Below, one piece after another: positions 1 to 10,562 of a stretch of DNA of 13,706 nt. Positions within the stretch are counted from its first letter, which is position 1. The number at the start of each line of letters is the position of its first letter. The notes under the pieces are model-generated. The model saw only the letters and a program-made list of their open reading frames with translations. It had not been told where the DNA came from and did not search any database. The DNA comes from JAFGTF01 sp035527995. Its GTDB lineage: Bacteria; Spirochaetota; B62-G9; DRHN01. The stretch is from the NCBI GenBank assembly GCA_035527995.1, contig DATKZJ010000048.1, positions 1 to 13,706 of the forward strand, written 5' to 3'. The translations under genes were made by a program, and so were the position numbers.

Positions 1-1065
1 GATTCTGCCCATACGCTCCTTCCGGTCTTTACCGGAATTATATACAGTGTCTCCTACCGATACCTTTCCGGAATAAACACGGAAAAAGGAGAGTTTCCCG
101 ACGTACGGATCTGTCATGATCTTGAAGACCAGCGCGCTGAATGGTTCTTCTACATCCGCCTTTCTTGTTACATTCTCGCCCGTTTTGAGGAGGAGCCCCT
201 CGACAGGGGGCCTGTCCTGAGGCGAAGGCAGATAGTTGACGACTCCGTCGAGGAGCCGCTGCACGCCCTTGTTCTTCAGTGCCGAACCGACGAATACCGG
301 AAAGATCTCGTGACCTATGACCGCCCGGCGCAGTACCGACCTGATCCTTTCCAGCGACGGCCCCGCAGATGAACCTTCATCCGAGAGGTATTCTTCCATG
401 AATTCCGTATCGAAATCACAGAGTGCCTCTAAAAGCTCCTCTCGTTTGCGCTCCACCTCCTGCCCGAGCTCCTTTGGGACCTCCTTTTCCTCGTAGGTCG
501 TACCGAGGTCATCTTCGTTCCAAATGAAAGCCTTGCGATCGATGAGATCTACAACACCCTTGAACGAGTCTTCCTTGCCGTAGGGAATCTGAACCGCAAT
601 TGCGTGAGCGCCGAGCCGCTTTTTTACTTGGCTTATCACGTTCTCAAAATCTGCTCCCTTGCGGTCCATCTTGTTGACGAAGATGATCCGGGGAATACCG
701 TACTTGTTCGCCTGTATCCAGACGGTTTCACTCTGCGGCTCCACTCCGCCGACCGCGCAGAATACCGCGACGGCTCCGTCTAGCACACGCAGCGATCTCT
801 CGACCTCTGCCGTAAAGTCAACATGCCCCGGAGTATCGATGAGGTTGATGCGATGGCCTTTCCAGCTGAAGGCGGTGGAAGCACTGGTTATCGTGATACC
901 CCGCTCCTTCTCCTGTTCCATCCAGTCCATCTCCGTTGTTCCCTCGTGGACTTCACCTATCTTGTGCTTTCTTCCTGTATAGTAGAGCATCCTTTCGGTG
1001 AGAGTTGTCTTGCCCGCATCTATGTGGGCCATTATTCCTATATTTCTGATGTCGTTTATTTTCAT
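1..1065 (-). CDS. fusA: Translation elongation factor G, N-terminal half (cut by window edge)
   Basis: EF-G is the GTPase that drives tRNA-mRNA translocation. 355 codons are present, about half of the usual 690-700. The remainder, domains III-V, lies beyond position 1 and is not evidence of truncation. GTPase motifs are AHIDAGKTT (13-21), the switch I region with MDWMEQEKERGITIT (46-60), DTPGH with the catalytic His81 (77-81), NKMD (131-134) and the GSALKNKG loop about 100 residues before the edge. Domain II follows, with DPYVGKLSFFRVYSG. The segment AVGGVEPQSETVW fits canonical EF-G better than the divergent EF-G2 of spirochaetes, but half a protein cannot settle the subfamily. The ATG has only a weak ribosome binding site and lies 15 bases after rpsG, which suggests translational coupling. 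Confidence 0.95.
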   Translation of the reverse strand, partial: MKINDIRNIGIMAHIDAGKTTLTERMLYYTGRKHKIGEVHEGTTEMDWMEQEKERGITITSASTAFSWKGHRINLIDTPGHVDFTAEVERSLRVLDGAVAVFCAVGGVEPQSETVWIQANKYGIPRIIFVNKMDRKGADFENVISQVKKRLGAHAIAVQIPYGKEDSFKGVVDLIDRKAFIWNEDDLGTTYEEKEVPKELGQEVERKREELLEALCDFDTEFMEEYLSDEGSSAGPSLERIRSVLRRAVIGHEIFPVFVGSALKNKGVQRLLDGVVNYLPSPQDRPPVEGLLLKTGENVTRKADVEEPFSALVFKIMTDPYVGKLSFFRVYSGKVSVGDTVYNSGKDRKERMGRI

Positions 1066-1080
1066 TCTTTTACCGCTATT

Positions 1081-1551
1081 CTACCACTTATAATGTGCAA
1101 AGGCCTTGTTAGCCTCCGCCATCTTTCGTGTATCATCCTTCTTTTTTATTGAAGCGCCTGTGTTGTTGTAAGCATCAATGAGCTCCTCAGCGAGCTTCTC
1201 GCTCATCGATTTTCCATGACGGAGCTTCGCATACCCTATGATCCACCTGATGGCAAGTGCGACCTTTCGCTCGGCCCTCACCTCGACAGGTACCTGGTAG
1301 GTTGCGCCGCCTACTCTCCTTGACTTGACCTCCACATCTGGCTTCACGTTGTCTATCGCCTTGCTGAATACCTCAAGCGACGGTTTCTTCAGCTTTTCCT
1401 CGATGATCTTGAAAGAATCGTACAGGGCTCGTTGTGCAATGGACTTCTTTCCGCCCTGCATAAGGCTGTTGATGAACCTCGCGGCGAGTATCGAGTTGTG
1501 AATCGGATCCGGAATCGATGCATGCTTCCTTGATTGATGTCTCCTCGGCAC
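1081..1551 (-). CDS. rpsG: 30S ribosomal protein S7
   Basis: S7 nucleates assembly of the 30S head by binding the 3' major domain of 16S rRNA and contacts the E site. In E. coli it also represses the str operon. The 156-residue protein has the family's usual length. It starts (M)PRRHQ and contains DPIHNSILAARFINSLMQGGKK within about 15-36, then NVKPDVEVKSRRVGGATYQVPVEV (about 68-91) and RWIIGYAKLR (about 102-111). The C-terminus is DTRKMAEANKAFAHYKW. The start codon is GTG, supported by GGAGAG 5 bases upstream. fusA starts 15 bases after its stop. The upstream gap to rpsL is 137 bases and holds a hairpin. Confidence 0.98.
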   Translation of the reverse strand: MPRRHQSRKHASIPDPIHNSILAARFINSLMQGGKKSIAQRALYDSFKIIEEKLKKPSLEVFSKAIDNVKPDVEVKSRRVGGATYQVPVEVRAERKVALAIRWIIGYAKLRHGKSMSEKLAEELIDAYNNTGASIKKKDDTRKMAEANKAFAHYKW

Positions 1552-1556
1552 CTTGA

Positions 1557-1562
1557 CTCTCC
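1557..1562 (-). promoter_or_regulatory. Ribosome binding site fixing the GTG start of rpsG
   Basis: GGAGAG on the minus strand lies 5 bases before the GTG at 1551-1549, where the protein begins with the canonical PRRHQ. It supports the non-ATG start. Confidence 0.65.
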
Positions 1563-1575
1563 ATACAATAAATTA

Positions 1576-1597
1576 GCCGGTTTGAACACAAACCGGC
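1576..1597 (-). promoter_or_regulatory. Hairpin between rpsL and rpsG, candidate S7 control site or attenuator
   Basis: The arms 1576-1584 and 1589-1597 form a perfect 9-bp stem (GCCGGTTTG/CAAACCGGC) with a 4-base loop. On the minus strand it is followed by a T-rich stretch (TAATTTTATTG) and ends 13 bases before the rpsG ribosome binding site. A second small inverted repeat (CCGGC/GCCGG, 1618-1631) lies just upstream. In E. coli, S7 represses its own translation by binding the rpsL-rpsG junction. A similar role, or partial termination, is possible here. The structure is seen; the function is inferred. Confidence 0.5.
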
Positions 1598-1688
1598 CCC
1601 TATGACAAGGGACCTGCCCGGCACCTGCCGGTGGTATCGCCCTGCTATCGATAAACTACTCTCTTGTTTGTCTATGAGAAACCCTGGT

Positions 1689-2063
1689 CTATGCCTTTGG
1701 TCTCTTTACCCCGTACTTAGACCTAGCCTTCTTTCGGTTTTCAACGCCGAGTGTATCGAGCGTACCGCGCACGATGTGGTACCTCACACCTGGGAGGTCC
1801 TTTACTCGTCCTCCCCTTACAAGCACCACGGAGTGCTCCTGGAGATTGTGCCCGATACCCGGAATGTATGCGGTTACTTCTATGCCGTTGTTGAGCCTCA
1901 CACGGGCCACCTTACGAAGAGCGGAGTTCGGCTTCTTAGGAGTGAACGTCATTACCCTCGTGCACACCCCCCGCTTCTGTGGACATGACTGAAGGGCAGG
2001 AGAGCTTGTCTTCTTAAGCTGCATCTTCCTTCCCTTGCGGATGAGCTGATTCACCGTTGGCAT
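1689..2063 (-). CDS. rpsL: 30S ribosomal protein S12
   Basis: S12 lies at the decoding centre and affects accuracy and streptomycin response. The 124-residue protein is full length. It shows the conserved CPQKRGVCTRV (27-37), TPKKPNSALRK (41-51), GHNLQEHSV (71-79) and GGRVKDLPGVRYH (84-96), and the C-terminal ARSKYGVKRPKA. Lys43 and Lys88, the usual sites of streptomycin-resistance substitutions, are both wild type. Asp89, methylthiolated in E. coli, is present. Residues 11-21 differ from the E. coli protein but lie in its variable N-terminal extension. The ATG is preceded by AGGGGG. rpsG follows after 137 bases, the usual str order. Confidence 0.99.
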   Translation of the reverse strand: MPTVNQLIRKGRKMQLKKTSSPALQSCPQKRGVCTRVMTFTPKKPNSALRKVARVRLNNGIEVTAYIPGIGHNLQEHSVVLVRGGRVKDLPGVRYHIVRGTLDTLGVENRKKARSKYGVKRPKA

Positions 2064-2090
2064 ATAGATCCCCCTTCAAGAAGTGCCCGA

Positions 2091-2119
2091 AATATAACAA
2101 ATATTACTATCGCAGTCAA
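2091..2119 (-). promoter_or_regulatory. Promoter upstream of rpsL (str unit)
   Basis: On the minus strand TTGACT (2119-2114, 5 of 6 consensus bases) and TATATT (2096-2091, 5 of 6) are separated by exactly 17 bases, starting 8 bases after the rpoC stop codon. The predicted start near 2084 gives a leader of about 20 bases holding the AGGGGG ribosome binding site of rpsL. It allows rpsL-rpsG-fusA to be expressed independently of rpoBC. The design matches the rplK and rpoB promoters. Confidence 0.75.
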
Positions 2120-2127
2120 TAGTTTTA

Positions 2128-5100
2128 TCAAAAAACGGCCCCTCCGACCTCTTCCCTCGTAATCATCCCTCTTCCATCGACCTTCTCCCTCACCTCTTCG
2201 GGAAGTTCCATATCTCCGGGCTCTTCCCTGTAGATGTCCACCGCTTTGTACCGCTTAATCCCCGTACCCGCAGGGATGAGGTGGCCTATGATCACGTTCT
2301 CCTTGAGGCCGCGGAGATGGTCGACCTTGCCCTTTATCGCGGCATTCGTAAGTACCCGTGATGTCTCCTGGAACGAGGCTGCAGAGATGAAGCTGTCGAT
2401 ATTGAGAGAGGCCCTCGTAATCCCGAGAAGAACGGGCTTTGCGCAAGCCGGGCTACCGCCCAGGGAGACTACTCTCTCGTTCTCCTCCTTGAACTTGAAC
2501 TTGTCTACCTGCTGCCCTATGATGAAGTTCGTGTCCCCGACATCAACGATCTCGACTTTCCTGAGCATCTGCCGGACTATGACCCCTATATGCTTATCGT
2601 TTATGTTTACCCCCTGCAGACGGTAAACCTCCTGTATCTCGTTTACGAGATATCTTTGAAGCGCGTGCTCTCCCTTGATCTGCAGTACGTCGTGAGGATT
2701 GGTCGCACCCTCGCAGAGAGGATCTCCGGCCTTCACCAGATCGCCGTCCCGTACCGAAAAGTGCTTGCCGAGCGGTACGAGGTGCTTGTATTCTGTTCCG
2801 TTCTCGTCTTCTATGATAATGACACGTTTTCCCTTCGTTATTGCGCCGAACTTCACGACACCGTTCACTCTTGCGAGGACAGCCGCATCTTTCGGCTTTC
2901 TTGCCTCGAACAGGTCGGCAACCCTGGGGAGACCCCCTGTAATGTCCTTTGTCTTTGCCTGTCCTCTCGGGATCTTGGCTATAACATCACCGGCCTGCAC
3001 CGACTGATTGTCATCCACCCTGATGTATGCGCCCCCGGGGATCGAGTAGGTTTCCACCTCGTTTCCTTCCTTGTCAACGATGAGGATCTTCGGCTGGAGC
3101 TCTTCGTCCTGAAAATCGAGGATGATCTTGTTGATAACACCGGTTACCTCGTCAACCTCCTGCTTCATGGTCGTCCCGGGAATTATCGAAACGAGCTGAA
3201 CTTTCCCCGAGTGCTCGGTCAGTATGGACTCGCTGAACGGGTCGAACTTTGTAAGCTGCTGTTTCGCCATGACGATATCACCCTTGGATACAAGAAGCTC
3301 GGACCCGATTTTCATCGTGATCGCGTAAGGTTCGCCGAGCACGAAGAGCTTCTTGTCCATGATCCTTATATGGGTCCGTTCCTCGTATTCTATCTCGAGT
3401 TTATCCTTCTTCGTCCTTGCGATAACCGTTCCAGGATCGAGGTAATCGTCCTCCTTTACGAGGAGATCGATATCGGCGAGGGAGTACTGGTGGTGAATCC
3501 GGTTGACAGTGATGACTCCCCTCCTCGGTATTACACGTTTACCATCATTCCGTTCTATCACATTTGCTTCAATTTTTTCAATATACACCGGATAGTTCAG
3601 TATTATAGCGTTCTCCTCGGTCTTTCTCGCTGCGGTGCCTCCTATGTGGAAGGTTCTCATAGTAAGCTGTGTCCCAGGCTGCCCTATCGATTCCGCAGCG
3701 ACGATACCGACCGCTTCACCGATATCAACGGTATTCTTTATCGCAAGGTTACGTCCGTAACACTTCACGCACACGCCGTGCCCCGACTCACACGTGAGAA
3801 CGGTTCTCGCCTTCACCGTACTGATACCCGCGTTCTCTAACCGGCGGGCGATGGATTCCGTTATCTCCTCGTTGGCGTCAATGATTATCTCTTTTGTGCG
3901 CGGGTCCCTCACCCTGTCTACCATATACCGTCCGAGAATACGGTCGTAGAGGGACTCTATTATGTTGTCCTCCTGTTTCAGAGCACTCATGTCGATTCCG
4001 TTTATCGTCCCGCAGTCCTCTTCGGTGACTACGACATCCTGGGCGATGTCTATGAGGCGGCGGGTGAGATAACCGGCATCCGCCGTCTTAAGGGCGGTGT
4101 CCGCGAGCCCCTTTCGCGCGCCGTGCGTCGAGTTGAAGTACTCGAGGACCGTGAGGCCCTCCTTGAAGTTCGATTTTATCGGAAGTTCGATGATCTCGCC
4201 GGACGGTTTTGCCATGAGCCCTCTCATGCCTGCCAGCTGCCGTATCTGCGTTTTTGAACCTCTCGCTCCCGAATAGGCCATCATATATACAGGGTTGAAG
4301 CCCTGATTGTCCCTCTTGAGGTTCTCCATCATAACATCTGCGATGCGCTCGTTTACCGTAGTCCAGATATCGATAATCTTGTTGTACCGCTCTTCGGTCG
4401 TTATCAGCCCGTTTCTGTACTGATCGTATACCTCTGAGACCTCCTTCTCCGCCTTATCGAGGAGCTTTCGTTTCTCCTCCGGGATCTTTATGTCCTCCAT
4501 ACCGATGGTGACACCGAAAAAAGTCGCATATTTGAACCCGATACTCTTTAGCGCATCAAGCATCTTCGTGGTTACCGCGGCACCATTCCGGTCGTAACAG
4601 TTACTCACGAGTGCGTTCAGCTCCTTTTCTCCGAGAGCGTAGTTGATGTAGCCGATCTCCTCGGGAAGTATCGAGTTGAATACAGCCTTCCCCACGGTGG
4701 TTTCAATACGCTCACCCTCGTGTCGCAGTATGATCTTGTCATGGTACCAGCATGCCTTGTTCTCCAGCGCCATGAGCACTTCATCGATTGAAGTGAACAC
4801 GAGCTTCTTCTTGATTTCTATTCTGGGATCGTCCTTTGTGAGATAGTTGATCCCGAGAACCATATCCTGCGTCGGTCCTACGATTGGAAGGCCGTTTGCA
4901 GGGTTGAGAAGATTCTTCGCGGACAGCATCAGAATCCAGCTCTCTATCTGCGCCTCGAGAGACAGCGGAACATGAACCGCCATCTGGTCACCATCGAAGT
5001 CTGCGTTGAAAGCGTGGCATACCAGCGGGTGGAGCCGTATTGCTTTCCCCTCGACGAGAACGGGCTCGAAAGCCTGTATACCCATACGGTGCAGCGTGGG

Positions 5101-6345
5101 GGCGCGGTTGAGCATCACCGGATGCTTCTCGACCACCTCCTCGAGCACGCTCCACACCTCAGGGGCACGTGTCTCCACCATCGTCTTTGCCCGCTTGATG
5201 TTGTACACGTACCCTTTGTCTACGAGTTTCTTCATAATAAACGGTTTGAACAGCTCCATTGCCATTAGGCTCGGAAGACCGCACTGGTGCAGCTTCAGGG
5301 TCGGCCCGGCAACGATCACCGACCGGCCCGAGTAATCCACCCTCTTCCCGAGCAGATTCTGACGGAACCTTCCCTGCTTTCCCTTCAGCATGTCGGAGAG
5401 GGATTTGAGCGGTCGGTTTCCGGGACCCCTCACAACCCTCTTCTTCCTCGAGTTGTCGAACAGAGCATCGACCGCCTCCTGGAGCATACGCTTCTCGTTC
5501 CTCACGATAATCTCGGGTGCATTGAGCGCTATGAGTCTCTTCAGGCGGTTGTTACGGTTAATAACCCTTCGGTAGAGATCGTTGAGGTCTGATGTGGCGA
5601 ACCGTCCTCCGTCGAGCTGTACCATCGGCCTGAGCTCAGGCGGGATAACGGGGATCACCTCCATAATCATCCAATCCGGTCTGTTGCCGGAGTCTCTGAA
5701 ATCTTCAACTATCTCGAGCCTCTTCAAAAGCCGCTTGTCTGTTTTCAGGCCCTTCTCTACCATCTTCTCCCGCAGCTCAGCGGAAATAGCATCGAGATCG
5801 AGGTTTTCGAGAAGCGTCTTTATCGCAACTGCCCCGATACCGGCGGTAAAGCTCATGCCGTAGCGTTCGCGGTATTCGTTATACTCCTCCTCTGTGAGAA
5901 GCTGCATCGATTTCAGGTCAGTATCGCCGGGATCGATCACGATGTACTTTTCGAAGTAGAGGACGCTCCGAAGCTCTGTCATGGTAAGGTCGAGCAGAAG
6001 GCCCATCCGCGAAGGAACGCTGCGGTAGAACCAGATGTGCGATACAGGCGCTGCAAGCTCGATGTGACCCATTCGCTCACGGCGCACCTTGAAGTGTGTC
6101 ACTTCGACACCGCAGCGATCACACACGACGCCCTTGTATCGGATGCTCTTGAACTTGCCGCAGTAGCACTCGTACTCCTTTGTCGTGCCGAATATCCTTT
6201 CACAGAATAAACCTTCCCTCTCAGGGCGCAGTGTTCGGTAGTTGATTGTCTCCGGCTTCTTCACCTCTCCGTATGACCATCTCCTGATGAGCTCAGGTGA
6301 TGCAAGCTTGATCTTTATCTGTGCGAATTCACTTAAGTTCTTCAT
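2128..6345 (-). CDS. rpoC: DNA-directed RNA polymerase subunit beta'
   Basis: The beta' subunit carries the catalytic magnesium site. Of 1405 residues, the N-terminal zinc site is Cys60, Cys62, Cys75 and Cys78. The active-site motif NADFDGD is at 447-453, with Asp449, Asp451 and Asp453 as magnesium ligands. The bridge helix lies at about 736-770 (STHGARKGLADTALKTADAG). The second zinc site is Cys778, Cys852, Cys859 and Cys862. The trigger loop begins at about 888 (GQPGTQLTMRTFHIGG) and is followed by roughly 190 residues before DITGGLPRVADLFEARKPK. This corresponds to the SI3 insertion of E. coli and is absent from Bacillus-type enzymes. The ATG is preceded by a GAGGGTGG ribosome binding site. 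All catalytic residues that I could check are present. Confidence 0.99.
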   Translation of the reverse strand: MKNLSEFAQIKIKLASPELIRRWSYGEVKKPETINYRTLRPEREGLFCERIFGTTKEYECYCGKFKSIRYKGVVCDRCGVEVTHFKVRRERMGHIELAAPVSHIWFYRSVPSRMGLLLDLTMTELRSVLYFEKYIVIDPGDTDLKSMQLLTEEEYNEYRERYGMSFTAGIGAVAIKTLLENLDLDAISAELREKMVEKGLKTDKRLLKRLEIVEDFRDSGNRPDWMIMEVIPVIPPELRPMVQLDGGRFATSDLNDLYRRVINRNNRLKRLIALNAPEIIVRNEKRMLQEAVDALFDNSRKKRVVRGPGNRPLKSLSDMLKGKQGRFRQNLLGKRVDYSGRSVIVAGPTLKLHQCGLPSLMAMELFKPFIMKKLVDKGYVYNIKRAKTMVETRAPEVWSVLEEVVEKHPVMLNRAPTLHRMGIQAFEPVLVEGKAIRLHPLVCHAFNADFDGDQMAVHVPLSLEAQIESWILMLSAKNLLNPANGLPIVGPTQDMVLGINYLTKDDPRIEIKKKLVFTSIDEVLMALENKACWYHDKIILRHEGERIETTVGKAVFNSILPEEIGYINYALGEKELNALVSNCYDRNGAAVTTKMLDALKSIGFKYATFFGVTIGMEDIKIPEEKRKLLDKAEKEVSEVYDQYRNGLITTEERYNKIIDIWTTVNERIADVMMENLKRDNQGFNPVYMMAYSGARGSKTQIRQLAGMRGLMAKPSGEIIELPIKSNFKEGLTVLEYFNSTHGARKGLADTALKTADAGYLTRRLIDIAQDVVVTEEDCGTINGIDMSALKQEDNIIESLYDRILGRYMVDRVRDPRTKEIIIDANEEITESIARRLENAGISTVKARTVLTCESGHGVCVKCYGRNLAIKNTVDIGEAVGIVAAESIGQPGTQLTMRTFHIGGTAARKTEENAIILNYPVYIEKIEANVIERNDGKRVIPRRGVITVNRIHHQYSLADIDLLVKEDDYLDPGTVIARTKKDKLEIEYEERTHIRIMDKKLFVLGEPYAITMKIGSELLVSKGDIVMAKQQLTKFDPFSESILTEHSGKVQLVSIIPGTTMKQEVDEVTGVINKIILDFQDEELQPKILIVDKEGNEVETYSIPGGAYIRVDDNQSVQAGDVIAKIPRGQAKTKDITGGLPRVADLFEARKPKDAAVLARVNGVVKFGAITKGKRVIIIEDENGTEYKHLVPLGKHFSVRDGDLVKAGDPLCEGATNPHDVLQIKGEHALQRYLVNEIQEVYRLQGVNINDKHIGVIVRQMLRKVEIVDVGDTNFIIGQQVDKFKFKEENERVVSLGGSPACAKPVLLGITRASLNIDSFISAASFQETSRVLTNAAIKGKVDHLRGLKENVIIGHLIPAGTGIKRYKAVDIYREEPGDMELPEEVREKVDGRGMITREEVGGAVF

Positions 6346-6405
6346 GAACCACCCTCTTATTATAGTTTATTCTGCACCATTGCCACACCGGTGTCACGGT
6401 GTTCT

Positions 6406-9894
<3,489 letters not shown>

Positions 9895-9920
9895 ATGCTA
9901 CCCCGTACTCCAGTAAATTT

Positions 9921-9948
9921 GTAATACGCTTGGCGGGCGACATCGCAA
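9921..9948 (-). promoter_or_regulatory. Weak second promoter candidate next to rpoB
   Basis: On the minus strand TTGCGA (9948-9943) and TATTAC (9926-9921) are 16 bases apart and would give a leader of about 20 bases before rpoB. Each hexamer matches the consensus at only 4 of 6 positions, so this could be chance. It is listed because it would allow rpoB transcription without the long leader. Confidence 0.25.
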
Positions 9949-10200
9949 CAGGACATATAATGCCCACAAACCCCATGGTGTTTTATTTTTAGGACTTTAA
10001 TCCTGTACATTGACCCTATTATCTACCCGAAAGGAAGGTAAAAGTGTATTTTCCATATCCTCTATATAGAATAGAATCACGGAGAGGCACAGGTTACGGT
10101 AATGGTTGCTGACTAATGTAGCTAATGGAAAATTTGCAGTAATTTGATTTTCGGTTTATCTTACTTTCTCTTGAGTTCAAAAAGAACACTTGAGACCCAT

Positions 10201-10228
10201 GGTAAAAAAAGATGCTTTTTGAGTTACC
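10201..10228 (-). other. Weak A/T-rich hairpin in the rpoB leader
   Basis: GGTAA plus AAAAA at 10201-10210 can pair with TTTTT (10216-10220) and TTACC (10224-10228), with a GATGC loop and a 3-base bulge at 10221-10223. The 10 pairs are mostly A:T. On the minus strand a run of seven T lies inside the structure. It could contribute to attenuation within the rpoB leader, but the stability is low and no function can be assigned. Confidence 0.3.
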
Positions 10229-10328
10229 CCTGACCCGTTTAAGAAAGATGCCCTCTCCCTGAAAGATATATTTATCCTTCTGGTTATTTTGTGAAAAATA
10301 TGAGCCACCCCACTTGATTTCGATGAAT

Positions 10329-10357
10329 AATATAATACATTATTGCAAATTTGTTAA
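10329..10357 (-). promoter_or_regulatory. Promoter candidate for rpoBC
   Basis: On the minus strand TTAACA (10357-10352, 5 of 6 consensus bases) is followed after exactly 17 bases by TATATT (10334-10329, 5 of 6). The predicted start is near 10322, giving a leader of roughly 430 bases before the rpoB ATG at 9894. The -10 hexamer and the spacer length are identical to those of the rplK and rpsL promoters, which strengthens the call. The surrounding sequence is very A+T-rich, which raises the chance of a coincidental match. Confidence 0.5.
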
Positions 10358-10376
10358 CTTTTTTGTGAGCTTTTTA

Positions 10377-10416
10377 GACCACTTGGGCACGACCACTTGG
10401 GCACGACCACTTGGGC
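10377..10416. repeat. Tandem direct repeat, 14-bp unit, 2.9 copies
   Basis: The unit GACCACTTGGGCAC occurs at 10377-10390 and 10391-10404 without a mismatch, and its first 12 bases occur again at 10405-10416. On the minus strand the repeats lie about 20 bases upstream of the -35 of the rpoB promoter candidate. Each contains the near-palindrome CCAAGTGG. It may be a simple slippage product or a cluster of protein binding sites. Confidence 0.9.
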
Positions 10417-10503
10417 GAACTTTCTTCGGATATATTATCCTCTGTATACAAAGTCCCTCTCGATCCGGATCACCCTGTTCTTTCAGTCTATTGATAGCAG
10501 TAT

Positions 10504-10545
10504 TTTCATGCGTTCTCGGACAAAAAAGCACGAGAACGCATGAAA
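10504..10545 (-). repeat. Perfect 15-bp inverted repeat just downstream of rplL
   Basis: The arms 10504-10518 and 10531-10545 are exact reverse complements (TTTCATGCGTTCTCG) around a 12-base loop, 17 bases after the rplL stop codon. In the transcript it forms a very stable stem whose loop contains six U residues. There is no U-run after the stem, so it is not a standard intrinsic terminator. It could be a processing site or a 3'-end stabiliser for the rplKAJL mRNA, or one end of a small repeat element. The structure is seen directly; the function is inferred. Confidence 0.85.
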
Positions 10546-10562
10546 TCCTTAACAGATATATA

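Larger units (their letters stand above)
9895..10562 (-). other. Long rplL-rpoB intergenic spacer without a credible gene
   Basis: This 668-base stretch is more A+T-rich than the genes around it. No frame in it looks like a recognisable protein, tRNA or rRNA. From the rplL side it holds a perfect inverted repeat (10504-10545), a 14-bp tandem repeat (10377-10416), a good promoter candidate (10329-10357), about 400 bases with only weak hairpins, and a weaker promoter candidate (9921-9948) just before rpoB. In E. coli the equivalent spacer is about half as long and holds an attenuator and an RNase III processing site. Similar roles are plausible here but are inferred from position only. Confidence 0.7.

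Noticed and set aside
2590..3840. Long open frame (416 codons) on the plus strand inside rpoC
   Set aside because: It is antisense to strongly conserved rpoC codons and its product resembles no family. It is a by-product of the codon usage of the real gene. The same holds for the 307-codon plus-strand frame at 6781-7704 inside rpoB.
6359..6364. Perfect TATAAT in the rpoB-rpoC gap (minus strand)
   Set aside because: The transcript would begin inside the rpoC ribosome binding site, and the best -35 (GTGGCA at 16 bases) is poor. rpoC is more simply read from rpoB.
6385..6394. 10-bp palindrome ACACCGGTGT between rpoB and rpoC
   Set aside because: A single short palindrome with no loop and no second site; not enough to claim an operator.
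9997..10056. Possible 20-codon leader peptide in the rpoB leader (ATG preceded by AGAGG)
   Set aside because: The ribosome binding site is only 2 bases from the ATG and the peptide shows no codon bias or regulatory feature; such a short frame is expected by chance.
10340..10531. 63-codon open frame on the minus strand in the rplL-rpoB spacer
   Set aside because: It starts with a GTG at the edge of the inverted-repeat loop, has no ribosome binding site, runs through the tandem repeat (giving a repetitive peptide), and resembles no family I know. Chance or decayed sequence is more likely.
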